Of a stretch of 64,000 bases of DNA, positions 8,186 to 17,424 are shown one piece after another. This DNA is from CANMIH01 sp049116335. GTDB lineage: Bacteria; Pseudomonadota; Alphaproteobacteria; Rhodobacterales; Rhodobacteraceae. The DNA lies in the NCBI GenBank assembly GCA_049116335.1, contig JAGDYZ010000035.1, positions 33,505-97,504 of the forward strand. Reading direction: 5' to 3'. Position 1 is the stretch's first letter; each line of letters begins with the position of its first letter. The notes under the pieces were generated by a model that saw only the letters and a list, made by a program, of their open reading frames with translations, made no database searches and had not been told where the DNA came from. The position numbers and the translations under genes were made by a program.

Positions 8186-8724
8186 GCCCGCTCGACCGCA
8201 CGCCGAAGCCGTGCCATCAGGGCTTCGAGTGACTGAGCCGCGCGTTCATTGGTCAGGTGGCCTTCGTCGTCGAATTGACTAAACGATTGCGCCAGTTGAA
8301 ATTCGCCACCAACCAGTAGACGTGGACTGAAGGGCATCAGGCTTTCCTGCGCCATCAAATGTCCACGTTCACCGCCTGAACGCCCAGCCGCCGCAGACAT
8401 CACCACAACGGGTTTGTCCGCCCATGGGCTGCCCTCTGTGCGGCTGACCCAATCAAGCGCATTTTTTAGAACGCCTGAAATGCCACGATTGTATTCAGGG
8501 GTCACCACCAGAACCGCATCTGCGCTGGCGATCAGATCAGACAGCTCTTGGACTTCGGCCGGAATACCTTCCGCTTCAAGATCTCCGTCATAGAGCGGAA
8601 GCCTAAGATTCCCCTCAACAAATTCCGCAGGTGCAAAACGGCGTGCCGCCTCATGCATCAATTTGCGGTTGGTGGAGTCTTTGCGCAAGGCGCCGCTCAG
8701 GCCTACAAGTTTCAGGTCAGTCAT
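8182..8724 (-). CDS. NADPH-dependent FMN reductase / quinone reductase
   Basis: 180 residues, flavodoxin-like fold. The FMN phosphate loop is LSGALRKDSTNRKLM (9-23) and the second FMN loop is TPEYNRGISGVLKNALDWVSR, both typical of the NADPH:FMN reductase/chromate reductase family (ChrR, azoreductase YhdA). These enzymes reduce quinones, azo compounds or chromate in the cytoplasm. An inverted repeat at 8742-8755 just before the gene may be the operator of a redox-sensing regulator. Confidence 0.87.
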   Translation of the reverse strand: MTDLKLVGLSGALRKDSTNRKLMHEAARRFAPAEFVEGNLRLPLYDGDLEAEGIPAEVQELSDLIASADAVLVVTPEYNRGISGVLKNALDWVSRTEGSPWADKPVVVMSAAAGRSGGERGHLMAQESLMPFSPRLLVGGEFQLAQSFSQFDDEGHLTNERAAQSLEALMARLRRAVERA

Positions 8725-8741
8725 TGGGTCTCTCCGTTTCG

Positions 8742-8755
8742 AGTTACCCGTAACT
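8742..8755. promoter_or_regulatory. Putative operator of FMN reductase gene
   Basis: AGTTAC-CC-GTAACT, a perfect 6+2+6 inverted repeat, 17 bases upstream of the reductase start codon. Quinone and azoreductase genes are often controlled by HxlR or MarR repressors at short TTAC/GTAA palindromes. No such regulator is encoded in this window. Confidence 0.4.
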
Positions 8756-8820
8756 TACACTGTGGAAATGCCACGTAAACTCGCGGCACTTCCCATGGTT
8801 CTGTGCAAAAATGCACAGAC

Positions 8821-9489
8821 TTACGCGTTGGGCAGGATCACAATCTCAACCCGGCGGTTCTGAGCTTTGCCCTCTGCTGTCAGATTGGAGGCAATCGGTT
8901 GATCCTCACCGCGGCCAATGACCTGCACGCGTCCATACGGAACACCTTCGGATAGAACCACATCAGCGACGGCCTGAGCACGACGCTGCGACAGGTTCAA
9001 GTTATAGGTTGCATCGCCATCGCTATCCGTATGACCAATCACCTGAACCGTTGTGTTGGGATAGGCCAGAAGGCTTTGACCAACATCGCGAATGTCTGGG
9101 TACAATCCAGGACGCAGCGAAGCACTGTCGGTAGCAAATAGAATGTCCTGAGACATCGTCACAATCAAACGATCGCCTGTATTGCGAATATCGGCATTGT
9201 TGCCCAACTGCTGGCGCAGCTCGGCCTCTTGTTTATCCAACTGATTGCCGATCAATCCGCCTGCGGCTGCGCCTGCCAGAGCGCCCGCAATGGTGGCGCG
9301 ATTTTTGTCACCAGAATCGCCATCACTGATCAAACGCCCGGTCAGCGCGCCAATACCTGCACCAATCAACGCGCCCTGTTTGGCCTGACGGTTTGGATCG
9401 GCTTCGTCAAAAATAGGACCTGTCGTACATGCGGAAAGTCCAACTGCGGCCACGCAGGCCAGAAGAATCGGGGAAGTTGCCCGGATCAT
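8821..9489 (-). CDS. OmpA-family lipoprotein with glycine-zipper domain
   Basis: 222 residues from the ATG at 9489, chosen for AAGAGG six bases upstream and because it gives a clean lipoprotein signal MIRATSPILLACVAAVGLSAC (lipobox LSAC, Cys21). A glycine-zipper segment follows (ALIGAGIGALTG and AGALAGAAAGGLIGNQ, about 40-90). The C-terminal OmpA domain (about 115-222) has the peptidoglycan-binding signature VIGHTDSDGDATYNLNLSQR and NRRVEIVI. It should anchor the outer membrane to peptidoglycan. An upstream ATG at 9507 with AGGGG is an alternative start. Confidence 0.88.
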   Translation of the reverse strand: MIRATSPILLACVAAVGLSACTTGPIFDEADPNRQAKQGALIGAGIGALTGRLISDGDSGDKNRATIAGALAGAAAGGLIGNQLDKQEAELRQQLGNNADIRNTGDRLIVTMSQDILFATDSASLRPGLYPDIRDVGQSLLAYPNTTVQVIGHTDSDGDATYNLNLSQRRAQAVADVVLSEGVPYGRVQVIGRGEDQPIASNLTAEGKAQNRRVEIVILPNA

Positions 9490-9639
9490 GATATGCCTCT
9501 TGATCATTTTGCCCCTATTGGTTGGGGCTTTTTGCTGCTGATATGCAATAACATGCGGGTTCATCCCCGAATTGTCACGGGGAAATGGGCAATCCCCCGC
9601 GCAGCTCACGCGGTTGTCGGCAAAGATTGGCGCAAAACG

Positions 9640-10488
9640 TCACGACGCTTCGGCGCGCGCAGATTCCCAAGCCAACATGGCGCGCTTGACCGGGACACCC
9701 CAATGATAGCCTCCAAGCCCCCCTGATTTCCGCAAGGCACGATGACAGGGGATAAGATAACTGATTGGATTGCGTCCCACCGCCGTTCCTACCGCGCGCA
9801 CGGCACGTGGCTTACCAATTGCGCCGGCCAATTCAGAATAGCTTGTCACCTGCCCCGACGGGATCCGCATCAACGCCTCCCAGACTTTGAGCTGCATCGG
9901 CGTGCCTATCAAATACAGTGGCACCTCGCCTTCTGCTTTCACGCCATAGGCCGACAATACCCAAGGACGTAAAAACATTGGGTCTTCGACAAGATTGGCG
10001 TGAGGCCATCGGCCAAGCAGGTCTTCGAATGCGGCCTCTTCACCGGTTTCCGCTGCAAAGGCGATACCGCAAATCCCTTTGTCAGTACCAGCGACCAGGG
10101 ACAATCCAAATGGGCTATCAAACCAGCCCCAGTAAATGGTTAGCCCAGCCCCCCCTTTGGCGTAGTCCCCCGGGCTCATGGCCTCCCACCGCAGAAAAAG
10201 ATCGTGCAACCGCCCACCACCTGACAACCCCGCAGCATGTGCAGTTTCCAACGTTGAGAAACTACTCTCCAGCAATGCCTTGGCATGACCTAGGACGAGG
10301 TATTGTTGCAGCCGCTTCGGAGACACGCCTGCCCACTTTGTGAACATCCGCTGAAAATGGGCCTGGCTCATCCCAACGGCCTTAGCGAGATCATCCAGTG
10401 ACGCCTGAGGGCCCAGATGATCTACCGCTTCAATAGCGCGCTTCATCACATGAAAATGATAGCTCTGATCTGCTTCTTCACTGCGCAT
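9640..10488 (-). CDS. Ada-like AraC-methylguanine-DNA methyltransferase fusion
   Basis: 282 residues from the ATG at 10488 (GGGGA upstream). An AraC-type helix-turn-helix domain (about 1-100, with MSQAHFQRMFTKWAGVSPKR) is fused to an O6-alkylguanine transferase domain whose active cysteine lies in ISYLIPCHRALRKSG near residue 260. The cysteine-rich zinc domain that senses methylphosphotriesters in E. coli Ada is absent, so it probably repairs O6-methylguanine and may regulate, but cannot be activated the Ada way. It is divergent from the desaturase gene across 110 bases. Confidence 0.88.
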   Translation of the reverse strand: MRSEEADQSYHFHVMKRAIEAVDHLGPQASLDDLAKAVGMSQAHFQRMFTKWAGVSPKRLQQYLVLGHAKALLESSFSTLETAHAAGLSGGGRLHDLFLRWEAMSPGDYAKGGAGLTIYWGWFDSPFGLSLVAGTDKGICGIAFAAETGEEAAFEDLLGRWPHANLVEDPMFLRPWVLSAYGVKAEGEVPLYLIGTPMQLKVWEALMRIPSGQVTSYSELAGAIGKPRAVRAVGTAVGRNPISYLIPCHRALRKSGGLGGYHWGVPVKRAMLAWESARAEAS

Positions 10489-10598
10489 GGTATCCCCATC
10501 TGTCGTCTGAGAAAAATTTAGCCTGCTGGCCTTATCAAGGCGATCCGATTTTTGCGCATTTCCTTGACTCACACGTCCATAACGCAACCAATAGGAGA

Positions 10599-11480
10599 AT
10601 GGACCACAAAGCCTTTTTATCCCGCATCCCCCAGCCCCAAATGGCGCGCCTGACATTACGGTCAGATATTGCGGGGCTTCGTCATTTCATGGCCCACATC
10701 GGATTGATCCTGTGCCTTGGCACGCTCATCGCACTGCAGGTTCCGGGGTGGTGGCTGTTGCTTCCTGTGCAGGGCATTGCTTTGATATTCCTGTTCACCC
10801 TGGAACACGAAGCCACACATAAAACTCCCTTCGCGAATGAGCTTTTGAACGAGACCGTGGGGCGGCTCTGCGGAATCTTGATTATTCTACCGTTCGCGTG
10901 GTTCCGCTATTTTCATCTGGCGCATCATCGCTACACCAACCTTCCCGGAAAAGATCCGGAGTTGGCCGAGCCAAAACCCTCAACTTGGACGACGTGGGTC
11001 TGGCATGTTTCTGGCATACCGGTCTGGCGCGCGCAGATTAAACAGCTTTCCAACAATGCTCTGGGCCGTGATCAGGCCCACTACGTACCCCCTCGTGCCA
11101 TCCCGCGCATCCAGAGCGAGGCACAGGGCATGATCGTCGTCTATGCGTTGGTAGCGGTCAGCTTGTTGGTAACGCCCCTGCTGTTTTGGGTCTGGCTGTT
11201 GCCACTTGTCTTGGGCCAACCCTTCTTACGTTTGTATCTTTTGGCGGAACACGGACGATGCCCCGAGGTCGCCAATATGTTCGACAACACACGCACCACA
11301 TTTACCAATCGCATCGTGCGGTTTTTGGCTTGGAACATGCCCTATCACGTTGAACATCATGTGGCGCCGAACATTCCGTTTCATCAATTGCCCGAGTTTC
11401 ACAAACTCACCAAAGCGCATCTCAACGAAACTGAAGATGGCTACGCCAAGTTCACTGCCAAATGGATGAGTGATCTATGA
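10599..11480 (+). CDS. Membrane fatty-acid desaturase family protein
   Basis: A 293-residue integral-membrane di-iron enzyme. The three histidine boxes are visible: HEATH (about 70), HLAHHR (about 108-113) and HVEHH (about 250). Hydrophobic spans lie near 27-67, 88-105 and 180-210. Such enzymes desaturate or hydroxylate acyl chains, sterols or carotenoids; the substrate cannot be read from the sequence. An AGGAG stands only one base from the ATG at 10599, too close for normal initiation, so the exact start is uncertain. nth starts 37 bases downstream. Confidence 0.85.
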   Translation: MDHKAFLSRIPQPQMARLTLRSDIAGLRHFMAHIGLILCLGTLIALQVPGWWLLLPVQGIALIFLFTLEHEATHKTPFANELLNETVGRLCGILIILPFAWFRYFHLAHHRYTNLPGKDPELAEPKPSTWTTWVWHVSGIPVWRAQIKQLSNNALGRDQAHYVPPRAIPRIQSEAQGMIVVYALVAVSLLVTPLLFWVWLLPLVLGQPFLRLYLLAEHGRCPEVANMFDNTRTTFTNRIVRFLAWNMPYHVEHHVAPNIPFHQLPEFHKLTKAHLNETEDGYAKFTAKWMSDL

Positions 11481-11517
11481 CTTGCGGGATCAACGCCCAC
11501 CGGGCATAGGGTTTGGC

Positions 11518-12162
11518 ATGGCAAAACAGATGGATTACCCAACACTGCGCGAGATCTTCACGCGCTTTCAGGCGTCCGAGGCAGAACCCAAGGGCGAGCT
11601 GAATCACACCAATGCCTATACTCTGGTGGTGGCTGTCGCGCTTTCCGCGCAGGCAACAGACGCCGGAGTGAACAAGGCAACCGAAAAGCTGTTCCAGATT
11701 GCGGACACCCCGCAGAAAATGCTCGATCTGGGTGAAGAACAGGTGATCGAGCACATCAAGACAATTGGCCTTTTCCGTCAAAAGGCCAAAAATGTCATCA
11801 AAACCGCCCGCATTCTCGTCGAGAAATATGGTGGCGAAGTCCCCAACTCGCGGGCCGCGCTTGAAGGCTTGCCCGGTGTTGGTCGCAAAACTGCCAATGT
11901 GGTTTTGAACATGTGGTGGGGGCATCCTGCCCAAGCTGTGGACACCCATATCTTTCGCGTCGGCAATCGCTCGGGGATTTGTCCGGGCAAAGATGTGGTC
12001 GCGGTGGAACGTGCCATCGAAGATCACATCCCTGTAGATTTTCAACATCACGCACACCACTGGCTAATCCTGCACGGACGCTATATCTGTGTCGCCCGAA
12101 AACCGAAGTGCAAGGCGTGCATCATCAACGACCTTTGCCAGTTCGAGGAAAAGACCGAATGA
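11518..12162 (+). CDS. nth: Endonuclease III
   Basis: A bifunctional DNA glycosylase/AP lyase that removes oxidised pyrimidines. 214 residues from the ATG at 11518. The helix-hairpin-helix LPGVGRKTA carries catalytic Lys124, the essential aspartate is Asp142 in AVDTHIFRV, and the [4Fe-4S] ligands are Cys191, Cys198, Cys201 and Cys207 in the exact C-x6-C-x2-C-x5-C spacing. It lies between the desaturase and the PfkB gene, whose ATG overlaps its stop codon (ATGA). Confidence 0.95.
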   Translation: MAKQMDYPTLREIFTRFQASEAEPKGELNHTNAYTLVVAVALSAQATDAGVNKATEKLFQIADTPQKMLDLGEEQVIEHIKTIGLFRQKAKNVIKTARILVEKYGGEVPNSRAALEGLPGVGRKTANVVLNMWWGHPAQAVDTHIFRVGNRSGICPGKDVVAVERAIEDHIPVDFQHHAHHWLILHGRYICVARKPKCKACIINDLCQFEEKTE

Positions 12163-13148
12163 AAAAGTATCAGGTTGTCGGCATCGGCAATGCTATCGTT
12201 GACGTGCTGACCCGCACCGAAGACACCTTTCTAGACCATATGGGCATTCAAAAAGGTATTATGCAGCTGGTCGAACGCGACCGGGCTGAGGTGCTCTATG
12301 GTGCCATGTCTGAGCGGGTCGAGGCTCCGGGTGGATCTGTGGCAAATACGCTGGCCGGTATCGGCAACCTTGGTCTGCGCACCGCTTTCATTGGGCGCGT
12401 CCATGACGACGCCTTGGGCCGGTTCTATGCGGAAGAGATGGAGAAAGACGGCACGGATTTCGTAAACTCTCCTGTTGCAGGTGGGGAACTGCCAACGTCG
12501 CGCAGCATGATTTTCGTCTCGCCTGACGGCGAGCGTTCAATGAACACCTATTTGGGCATTTCAGCCGAACTTGGTCCCGAAGATGTGTCTGAAGATGTCG
12601 CAAGCCAGTCGGAGATCATTTTCCTCGAAGGCTATCTCTTTGACAAAAACAAAGGCAAAGAGGCGTTTCTGCGTGCAGCGCGCAGCTGTCGCGCCGCAGG
12701 AGGCAAAGCCGGCATCGCGATTTCCGACCCCTTCTGTGTTGAACGTCACCGCGATGATTTCCTAAAGTTGATCGCCGAAGAGATGGATTTTGTCATCGGC
12801 AACGAAGAAGAAATCCGCTCGCTGTATCAGGACGAAAGTCTTGAAGCCGATCTGGCGCGCGTTGCTGAGGTCTGTCCTTTGGTTGTTTGCACCCGCTCAG
12901 GGGATGGTGTGACCATTATCAAGGATGGTGTTCGCACCGATATTTCCGTGACCAAAGTTGTACCGGTCGACGCCACCGGCGCAGGCGACCAATTCGCAGC
13001 GGGTTTCCTCTACGGCCTCGCAACCGGTGCAGATATGGAAACCGCCGGTCGCATGGGTTGCGTTGCAGCAGGCGAAGTGATCAGCCACATGGGGCCGCGC
13101 CCCGAGGCAAACATGCAGGCCTTGATGCGTCAGAACGGTCTTATGTGA
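12159..13148 (+). CDS. PfkB-family sugar/nucleoside kinase, adenosine-kinase-like
   Basis: 329 residues starting in the ATGA overlap with nth. The N-terminal PfkB signature lies in GGSVANTLAGIGNLGLRTAFIG, of which the first part (PGGSVANTLAGIGNLG) binds substrate. The C-terminal signature DATGAGDQFAAGFLYG holds the anion hole and the catalytic aspartate. The overall pattern resembles alphaproteobacterial adenosine-kinase-type proteins, but sugar specificity within PfkB cannot be assigned by eye. A strong terminator follows. Confidence 0.88.
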   Translation: MKKYQVVGIGNAIVDVLTRTEDTFLDHMGIQKGIMQLVERDRAEVLYGAMSERVEAPGGSVANTLAGIGNLGLRTAFIGRVHDDALGRFYAEEMEKDGTDFVNSPVAGGELPTSRSMIFVSPDGERSMNTYLGISAELGPEDVSEDVASQSEIIFLEGYLFDKNKGKEAFLRAARSCRAAGGKAGIAISDPFCVERHRDDFLKLIAEEMDFVIGNEEEIRSLYQDESLEADLARVAEVCPLVVCTRSGDGVTIIKDGVRTDISVTKVVPVDATGAGDQFAAGFLYGLATGADMETAGRMGCVAAGEVISHMGPRPEANMQALMRQNGLM

Positions 13149-13174
13149 CGCCAGCTCAGCCATGAACCTTATCT

Positions 13175-13208
13175 GGGCCGCAGTTTCTTAACTGCGGCCC
13201 TTCTTTTT
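13175..13208 (+). terminator. Rho-independent terminator after PfkB gene
   Basis: A perfect 10-bp stem (GGGCCGCAGT with ACTGCGGCCC, 6-base loop) followed by TTCTTTTT, 26 bases past the stop. Confidence 0.92.
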
Positions 13209-13289
13209 ACGCGGGTTTCACGTTCATACTGTTGCGATTTCGCAGAGAACAACCCTAGCCTGTTAGGTATGTTCTAGTTTCAGGTTTCC

Positions 13290-14537
13290 ATGGCACGGTA
13301 TGTCATCCTCACAGACGAAGCAGGCTCGAAGGGACAGGCCCACCGGTTTGGTGTTCCTGAGCATCTGTTGGCTAGCACACGCCCAAGAAGTTGCTGTCCG
13401 GGTTTGTTGACCCTTGATCTCGACATGCATCAACTTCGTGAAGTCACGCGTGATAAGGATATTGTCGCAATTGCGCCGGTCATGCCGATCAGTCTGATAG
13501 CCCCGGTTGAGCCAACCAGCGCCACCCCTCCCGAAACTCCTAATGGCTGGCCCTCTCAGGCACTGAACTTACCAACTCGATGCGAGGCAACTGACTCGCC
13601 ACCGATCGTGGCAATCCTCGACACAGGTCTAGACCAAGAACACCCGGCCTTTGATGGCACCCCGCTTGTGACACGTGATTTTGTAGGCACCGGGATGAAA
13701 GACATTCATGGGCATGGAACACACATCGCAGGCACGATTCTCGGAAAACCACTCGACGGGATATCTATTGGCCTTCTCCCCAACATCTCCGCAGGCGTCA
13801 TCGCAAAGATCCTCAACTACACCGGACTTGGGGTCAGCCAGCATCTCTTTGAAGGTTTGCTTTGGGCTGCCGATCAAGCCTCTATCATCTGTACTTCGGT
13901 GTATTTTGACACCCAAAGACACATTCAGGATCTGATTCACAGTGGCTTACCCAGAACACAGGCCTTTGATGCAGCTCTCTCCGCAACCTACGCCAACCAA
14001 AACTTGTTGCGGTCACTCATCACCATGCTGCAACTCCCCGGACCCGGCCTTTTGGTATTTTCCGGAGCGGGGAACAGCTCTCGCAGGACCGGACCAGAAC
14101 AGTACGAGACCGGTTCAATCGCGCCGATGTACAGTCCCGGTCTGCTGACCGTCGGCGCAGTGCGCTATGGGCCAGACGAAACACTATTGGGCACCCACTT
14201 TTCCAACACGGGTTCGAGTATGGTTGCTCCAGGGGAGAGTATTCTGTCCGCCGCCTCTGGCGGAGGGCTATGTCGCCTCAGCGGCACCTCGATGGCCGCA
14301 GCCTATGCGGCTGCAATGGCCACCCTGTGGTGGCAAACCATGCCAAATGTTCGGGCAAACCAGGTTGCGGAACAAATGCTATCTGCCTGCGACACCGCTC
14401 CTCTTTGTCGGCTTCTTGCGCCATACGATTACGGTGCAGGCCTGGTACAAGGCCCTGCTGCGGAGCAGGGTCACATTCCCAAACCCGCTAAAATCACATT
14501 GGCGGAACAGCCGTTTGCCCAAAGACCTGTCGCCTAG
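13290..14537 (+). CDS. Subtilisin-like serine protease (S8)
   Basis: 415 residues with a complete S8 catalytic set: Asp111 in VAILDTGLD, His142 in HGHGTHIAG, the oxyanion Asn262 in SGAGN, and Ser334 in LSGTSMAAAYAAA. Residues 1-100 may be a propeptide or regulatory segment. No signal peptide is visible; the N-terminus (MARYVILTDEAGS) is polar, so either the protease acts in the cytoplasm or uses another export route. Eight cysteines, including a CC pair at 35-36, are scattered through it. It has no partner gene: a terminator lies upstream and it overlaps polA by four bases tail to tail. Confidence 0.88.
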   Translation: MARYVILTDEAGSKGQAHRFGVPEHLLASTRPRSCCPGLLTLDLDMHQLREVTRDKDIVAIAPVMPISLIAPVEPTSATPPETPNGWPSQALNLPTRCEATDSPPIVAILDTGLDQEHPAFDGTPLVTRDFVGTGMKDIHGHGTHIAGTILGKPLDGISIGLLPNISAGVIAKILNYTGLGVSQHLFEGLLWAADQASIICTSVYFDTQRHIQDLIHSGLPRTQAFDAALSATYANQNLLRSLITMLQLPGPGLLVFSGAGNSSRRTGPEQYETGSIAPMYSPGLLTVGAVRYGPDETLLGTHFSNTGSSMVAPGESILSAASGGGLCRLSGTSMAAAYAAAMATLWWQTMPNVRANQVAEQMLSACDTAPLCRLLAPYDYGAGLVQGPAAEQGHIPKPAKITLAEQPFAQRPVA

Positions 14538-17332
14538 TGCGCCTCTGCCCAGTTTGCCCCCTGGCCTGCGTCCACAATCAGTGGCACATCCAACTTCACC
14601 ACGGGATCCGCTGCCGTCTCCATCACCCTGCGAGCCGCTTCGATCAAAGGATCCACGGCATCCTCTGCCACTTCAAAGATAAGTTCATCGTGCACCTGAA
14701 GCAGCATTTTCGCGGGCAAGTCAGATATGGCGTCCGGCATCCGTACCATGGCCCGACGGATAATATCCGCTGCCGTTCCCTGAATCGGTGCGTTGATCGC
14801 CGCGCGTTTGGCAAAGCCTGCCTGAGGGCCCTTTGCACTGATCGACGGCGTGTGGATCACGCGACCAAACAGGGTTTCGACCCGATCATGTTCTTTCGCA
14901 AAGGCGACGGTATCATCCATATAGGTTTTGATACCGGGGAACCGCTCAAAATAGCGATCGATAAAGCCCTGCGCCTCAGCGCGGGGAATACGCAGGTTGC
15001 GCGCAAGGCCAAAGCCAGAAATGCCATAGATCACACCAAAGTTGATCGCCTTGGCCTGACGACGAATATCCGGCGTCATCTCATCAAGGGGCACATTGAA
15101 CATCTCCGACGCGGTCATTGCGTGAATGTCCAATCCATCCCGGAAAGCCTGTTTCAGCGCGTCAATCCCGGCCATATGCGCCAGAATCCGCAATTCGATC
15201 TGGCTATAGTCGAGCGAGACAATCACCTTGCCCTCTGGCGCGACAAAAGCCTCGCGAATGCGCCGCCCTTCTTCACTGCGCACGGGGATGTTTTGCAGGT
15301 TCGGATCGGTCGAAGCCAAACGCCCAGTGTTGGCGCCGGCAATCGAATACGACGTATGTACGCGCCCGGTGTCGGGATTGATGTGATCCTGCAGGGCATC
15401 CGTGTAGGTCGACTTCAGTTTTTGCAGCTGCCGATAGTCGAGCACACGTGCCGCAAAATCGTGTTCCGTCGCAAGATCTTCCAACACATCTGCCGGGGTC
15501 GACCACTGACCTGTTTTGGTTTTCTTGCCGCCTTCCAGCGCCATGTCCTCGAACAGGATCTGACCGACCTGCGCCGGGCTCTGGACGTTAAACTCACGCC
15601 CCGCCAGTTCATGCAGTTCAGCCTCATGCCCAGCCATTTTCTGAGCAAAGGCATTGGACATGCGAGACAGGGTGTCACGATCAACCTTGATCCCCTCCAT
15701 CTCCATCTTGGCCAAAACTGGCACAAGGGGTCGTTCGAGCCCTTCGTAAACCCGCGTCACCTTTTTCCGGTACAGCTGAGGTTTGAAGATCTGCCACAGG
15801 CGCAGCGTGATATCCGCGTCTTCCGCCGCATATTTCACCGCAACGGCAACCGGCACTTTGTCAAAGGTGATGGCGCTTTTGCCTGTACCCAGTAAGGATT
15901 TGATCGGAATGGGTTCGTGGTTCAGATAGCGATCCGACAGAGTGTCCATACCATGATTGTGCAAACCGCCATTCAACGCGTAGGACATCAGCATCGTGTC
16001 ATCGATCGGAGCAACATTGATGCCATAGCGCGCAAACACCTTGGCATCATATTTCATATTCTGACCGATTTTGATCACGGAGGGGTCTTCCAGAAGCGGT
16101 TTCAACACCTCAAGCGCTGCGTTCAACGGCATCTGGCCCTCCGCCAGCTCATCAGATGCAAACAGGTCTTCGCCAGCCGAGGCTTTGTGGGTCAGTGGGA
16201 TATAACAGGCTTTGCCCGCGTCGACACACAGAGAGATCCCGACAAGATCACAAATCATCTCATCAAGGCCGGTGGTTTCGGTATCAACAGCCACCCAGCC
16301 GCGCTCGCGCGCCTGCGCGATCCATCCCTTCAGCGCTTCAAGATCGCTGACACAGGTGTAGTTTTCCGGGTCGATCGGCGGCAATTCAGGTGCCGCCTCC
16401 TCCACAGGGGCAGAGGCCATGCTCTCGACAATGACCGGCGCATCTACGCCCATGATCCCGGCCATACGTTTGGTCAGGCTGCGGAACTCCATCTGTGACA
16501 GGAACCCCATCAATTCGTCCGCAACAGGGGCGCGGACTTCGAGATCATCGAGGCCAAAATCAAGCGTCATGCCACAATCAAGCTGAACCAGCTTTTTCGA
16601 CAGCTCAATCTGGTCACGCTTTTCGATCAGGGTCTGGCGGCGTTTGGGCTGTTTAATCTCTTCGGCACGATCCAACAGCTCTTCCAAAGAGCCATATTCA
16701 TTGATCAGCAAGGCCGCGGTTTTGATCCCGATACCCGGCGCCCCTGGCACGTTATCCACGCTGTCGCCCGCAAGCGCCTGCACATCGACCACACGCTCGG
16801 GACCAACCCCAAATTTCTCATGTACGCCCTCGCGATCGATGAGTTTATTTTTCATCGGATCAAGCATATCCACGCCGTCACCAACCAGCTGCATCAGATC
16901 TTTATCCGAGCTGACGATGGTCACTTTGCCACCGGCCTCACGCCCTAGACAGGCCAAGGTCGCCATAATGTCATCGGCCTCAAAACCCTCGACCTCATGG
17001 CAGGCAATGCCAAAGGCACGCGTGGCATCACGGGTCAGCGGGAATTGCGGGCGCAGATCTTCGGGCGCAGGCGGACGATTTGCTTTGTACTGATCATACA
17101 GGTCGTTCCTAAAGGATTTACCCGAGTGGTCAAAGATCACCGCGACATGGGTCGGCGCATCCGGCCCCGAATTGCCTTCGACATAGCGCTGCAACATGTT
17201 GCAGAACCCTGAAACAGCCCCAATCGGCAACCCATCGGATTTGCGGGTTAGCGGCGGCAATGCGTGATAAGCCCGGAAAATAAAGGCCGAGCCGTCGATC
17301 AAATGCAGGTGGCTACCCTTACCGAAGTCCAT
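14534..17332 (-). CDS. polA: DNA polymerase I
   Basis: 932 residues with all three modules. The 5' nuclease (about 1-290) includes GFEADDIMA and DKDLMQL. The 3'-5' exonuclease (about 325-520) keeps its catalytic motif VAVDTETTGL near 347, so proofreading should be active. The family A polymerase domain (about 540-932) has motif A DYSQIELR near 705, motif B RRQAKAINFGVIYG and motif C LQVHDELIFEV. It fills gaps in repair and replaces RNA primers. The gene stands apart from its neighbours, overlapping the convergent protease gene by four bases. Confidence 0.97.
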   Translation of the reverse strand: MDFGKGSHLHLIDGSAFIFRAYHALPPLTRKSDGLPIGAVSGFCNMLQRYVEGNSGPDAPTHVAVIFDHSGKSFRNDLYDQYKANRPPAPEDLRPQFPLTRDATRAFGIACHEVEGFEADDIMATLACLGREAGGKVTIVSSDKDLMQLVGDGVDMLDPMKNKLIDREGVHEKFGVGPERVVDVQALAGDSVDNVPGAPGIGIKTAALLINEYGSLEELLDRAEEIKQPKRRQTLIEKRDQIELSKKLVQLDCGMTLDFGLDDLEVRAPVADELMGFLSQMEFRSLTKRMAGIMGVDAPVIVESMASAPVEEAAPELPPIDPENYTCVSDLEALKGWIAQARERGWVAVDTETTGLDEMICDLVGISLCVDAGKACYIPLTHKASAGEDLFASDELAEGQMPLNAALEVLKPLLEDPSVIKIGQNMKYDAKVFARYGINVAPIDDTMLMSYALNGGLHNHGMDTLSDRYLNHEPIPIKSLLGTGKSAITFDKVPVAVAVKYAAEDADITLRLWQIFKPQLYRKKVTRVYEGLERPLVPVLAKMEMEGIKVDRDTLSRMSNAFAQKMAGHEAELHELAGREFNVQSPAQVGQILFEDMALEGGKKTKTGQWSTPADVLEDLATEHDFAARVLDYRQLQKLKSTYTDALQDHINPDTGRVHTSYSIAGANTGRLASTDPNLQNIPVRSEEGRRIREAFVAPEGKVIVSLDYSQIELRILAHMAGIDALKQAFRDGLDIHAMTASEMFNVPLDEMTPDIRRQAKAINFGVIYGISGFGLARNLRIPRAEAQGFIDRYFERFPGIKTYMDDTVAFAKEHDRVETLFGRVIHTPSISAKGPQAGFAKRAAINAPIQGTAADIIRRAMVRMPDAISDLPAKMLLQVHDELIFEVAEDAVDPLIEAARRVMETAADPVVKLDVPLIVDAGQGANWAEAH

Positions 17333-17424
17333 GGCCTGTTCTCCCTGTGTTCGCGGTCACGCCAACATGCCCGATGCACACAGAGATTGCCAGATGCCCA
17401 AGCAAACCTCTGGCCTGAATTCGG

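Noticed and set aside
14537..15895. 452-codon open frame on the plus strand
   Set aside because: It lies wholly antisense to polA, whose domains and motifs are complete; it is a GC-frame shadow.
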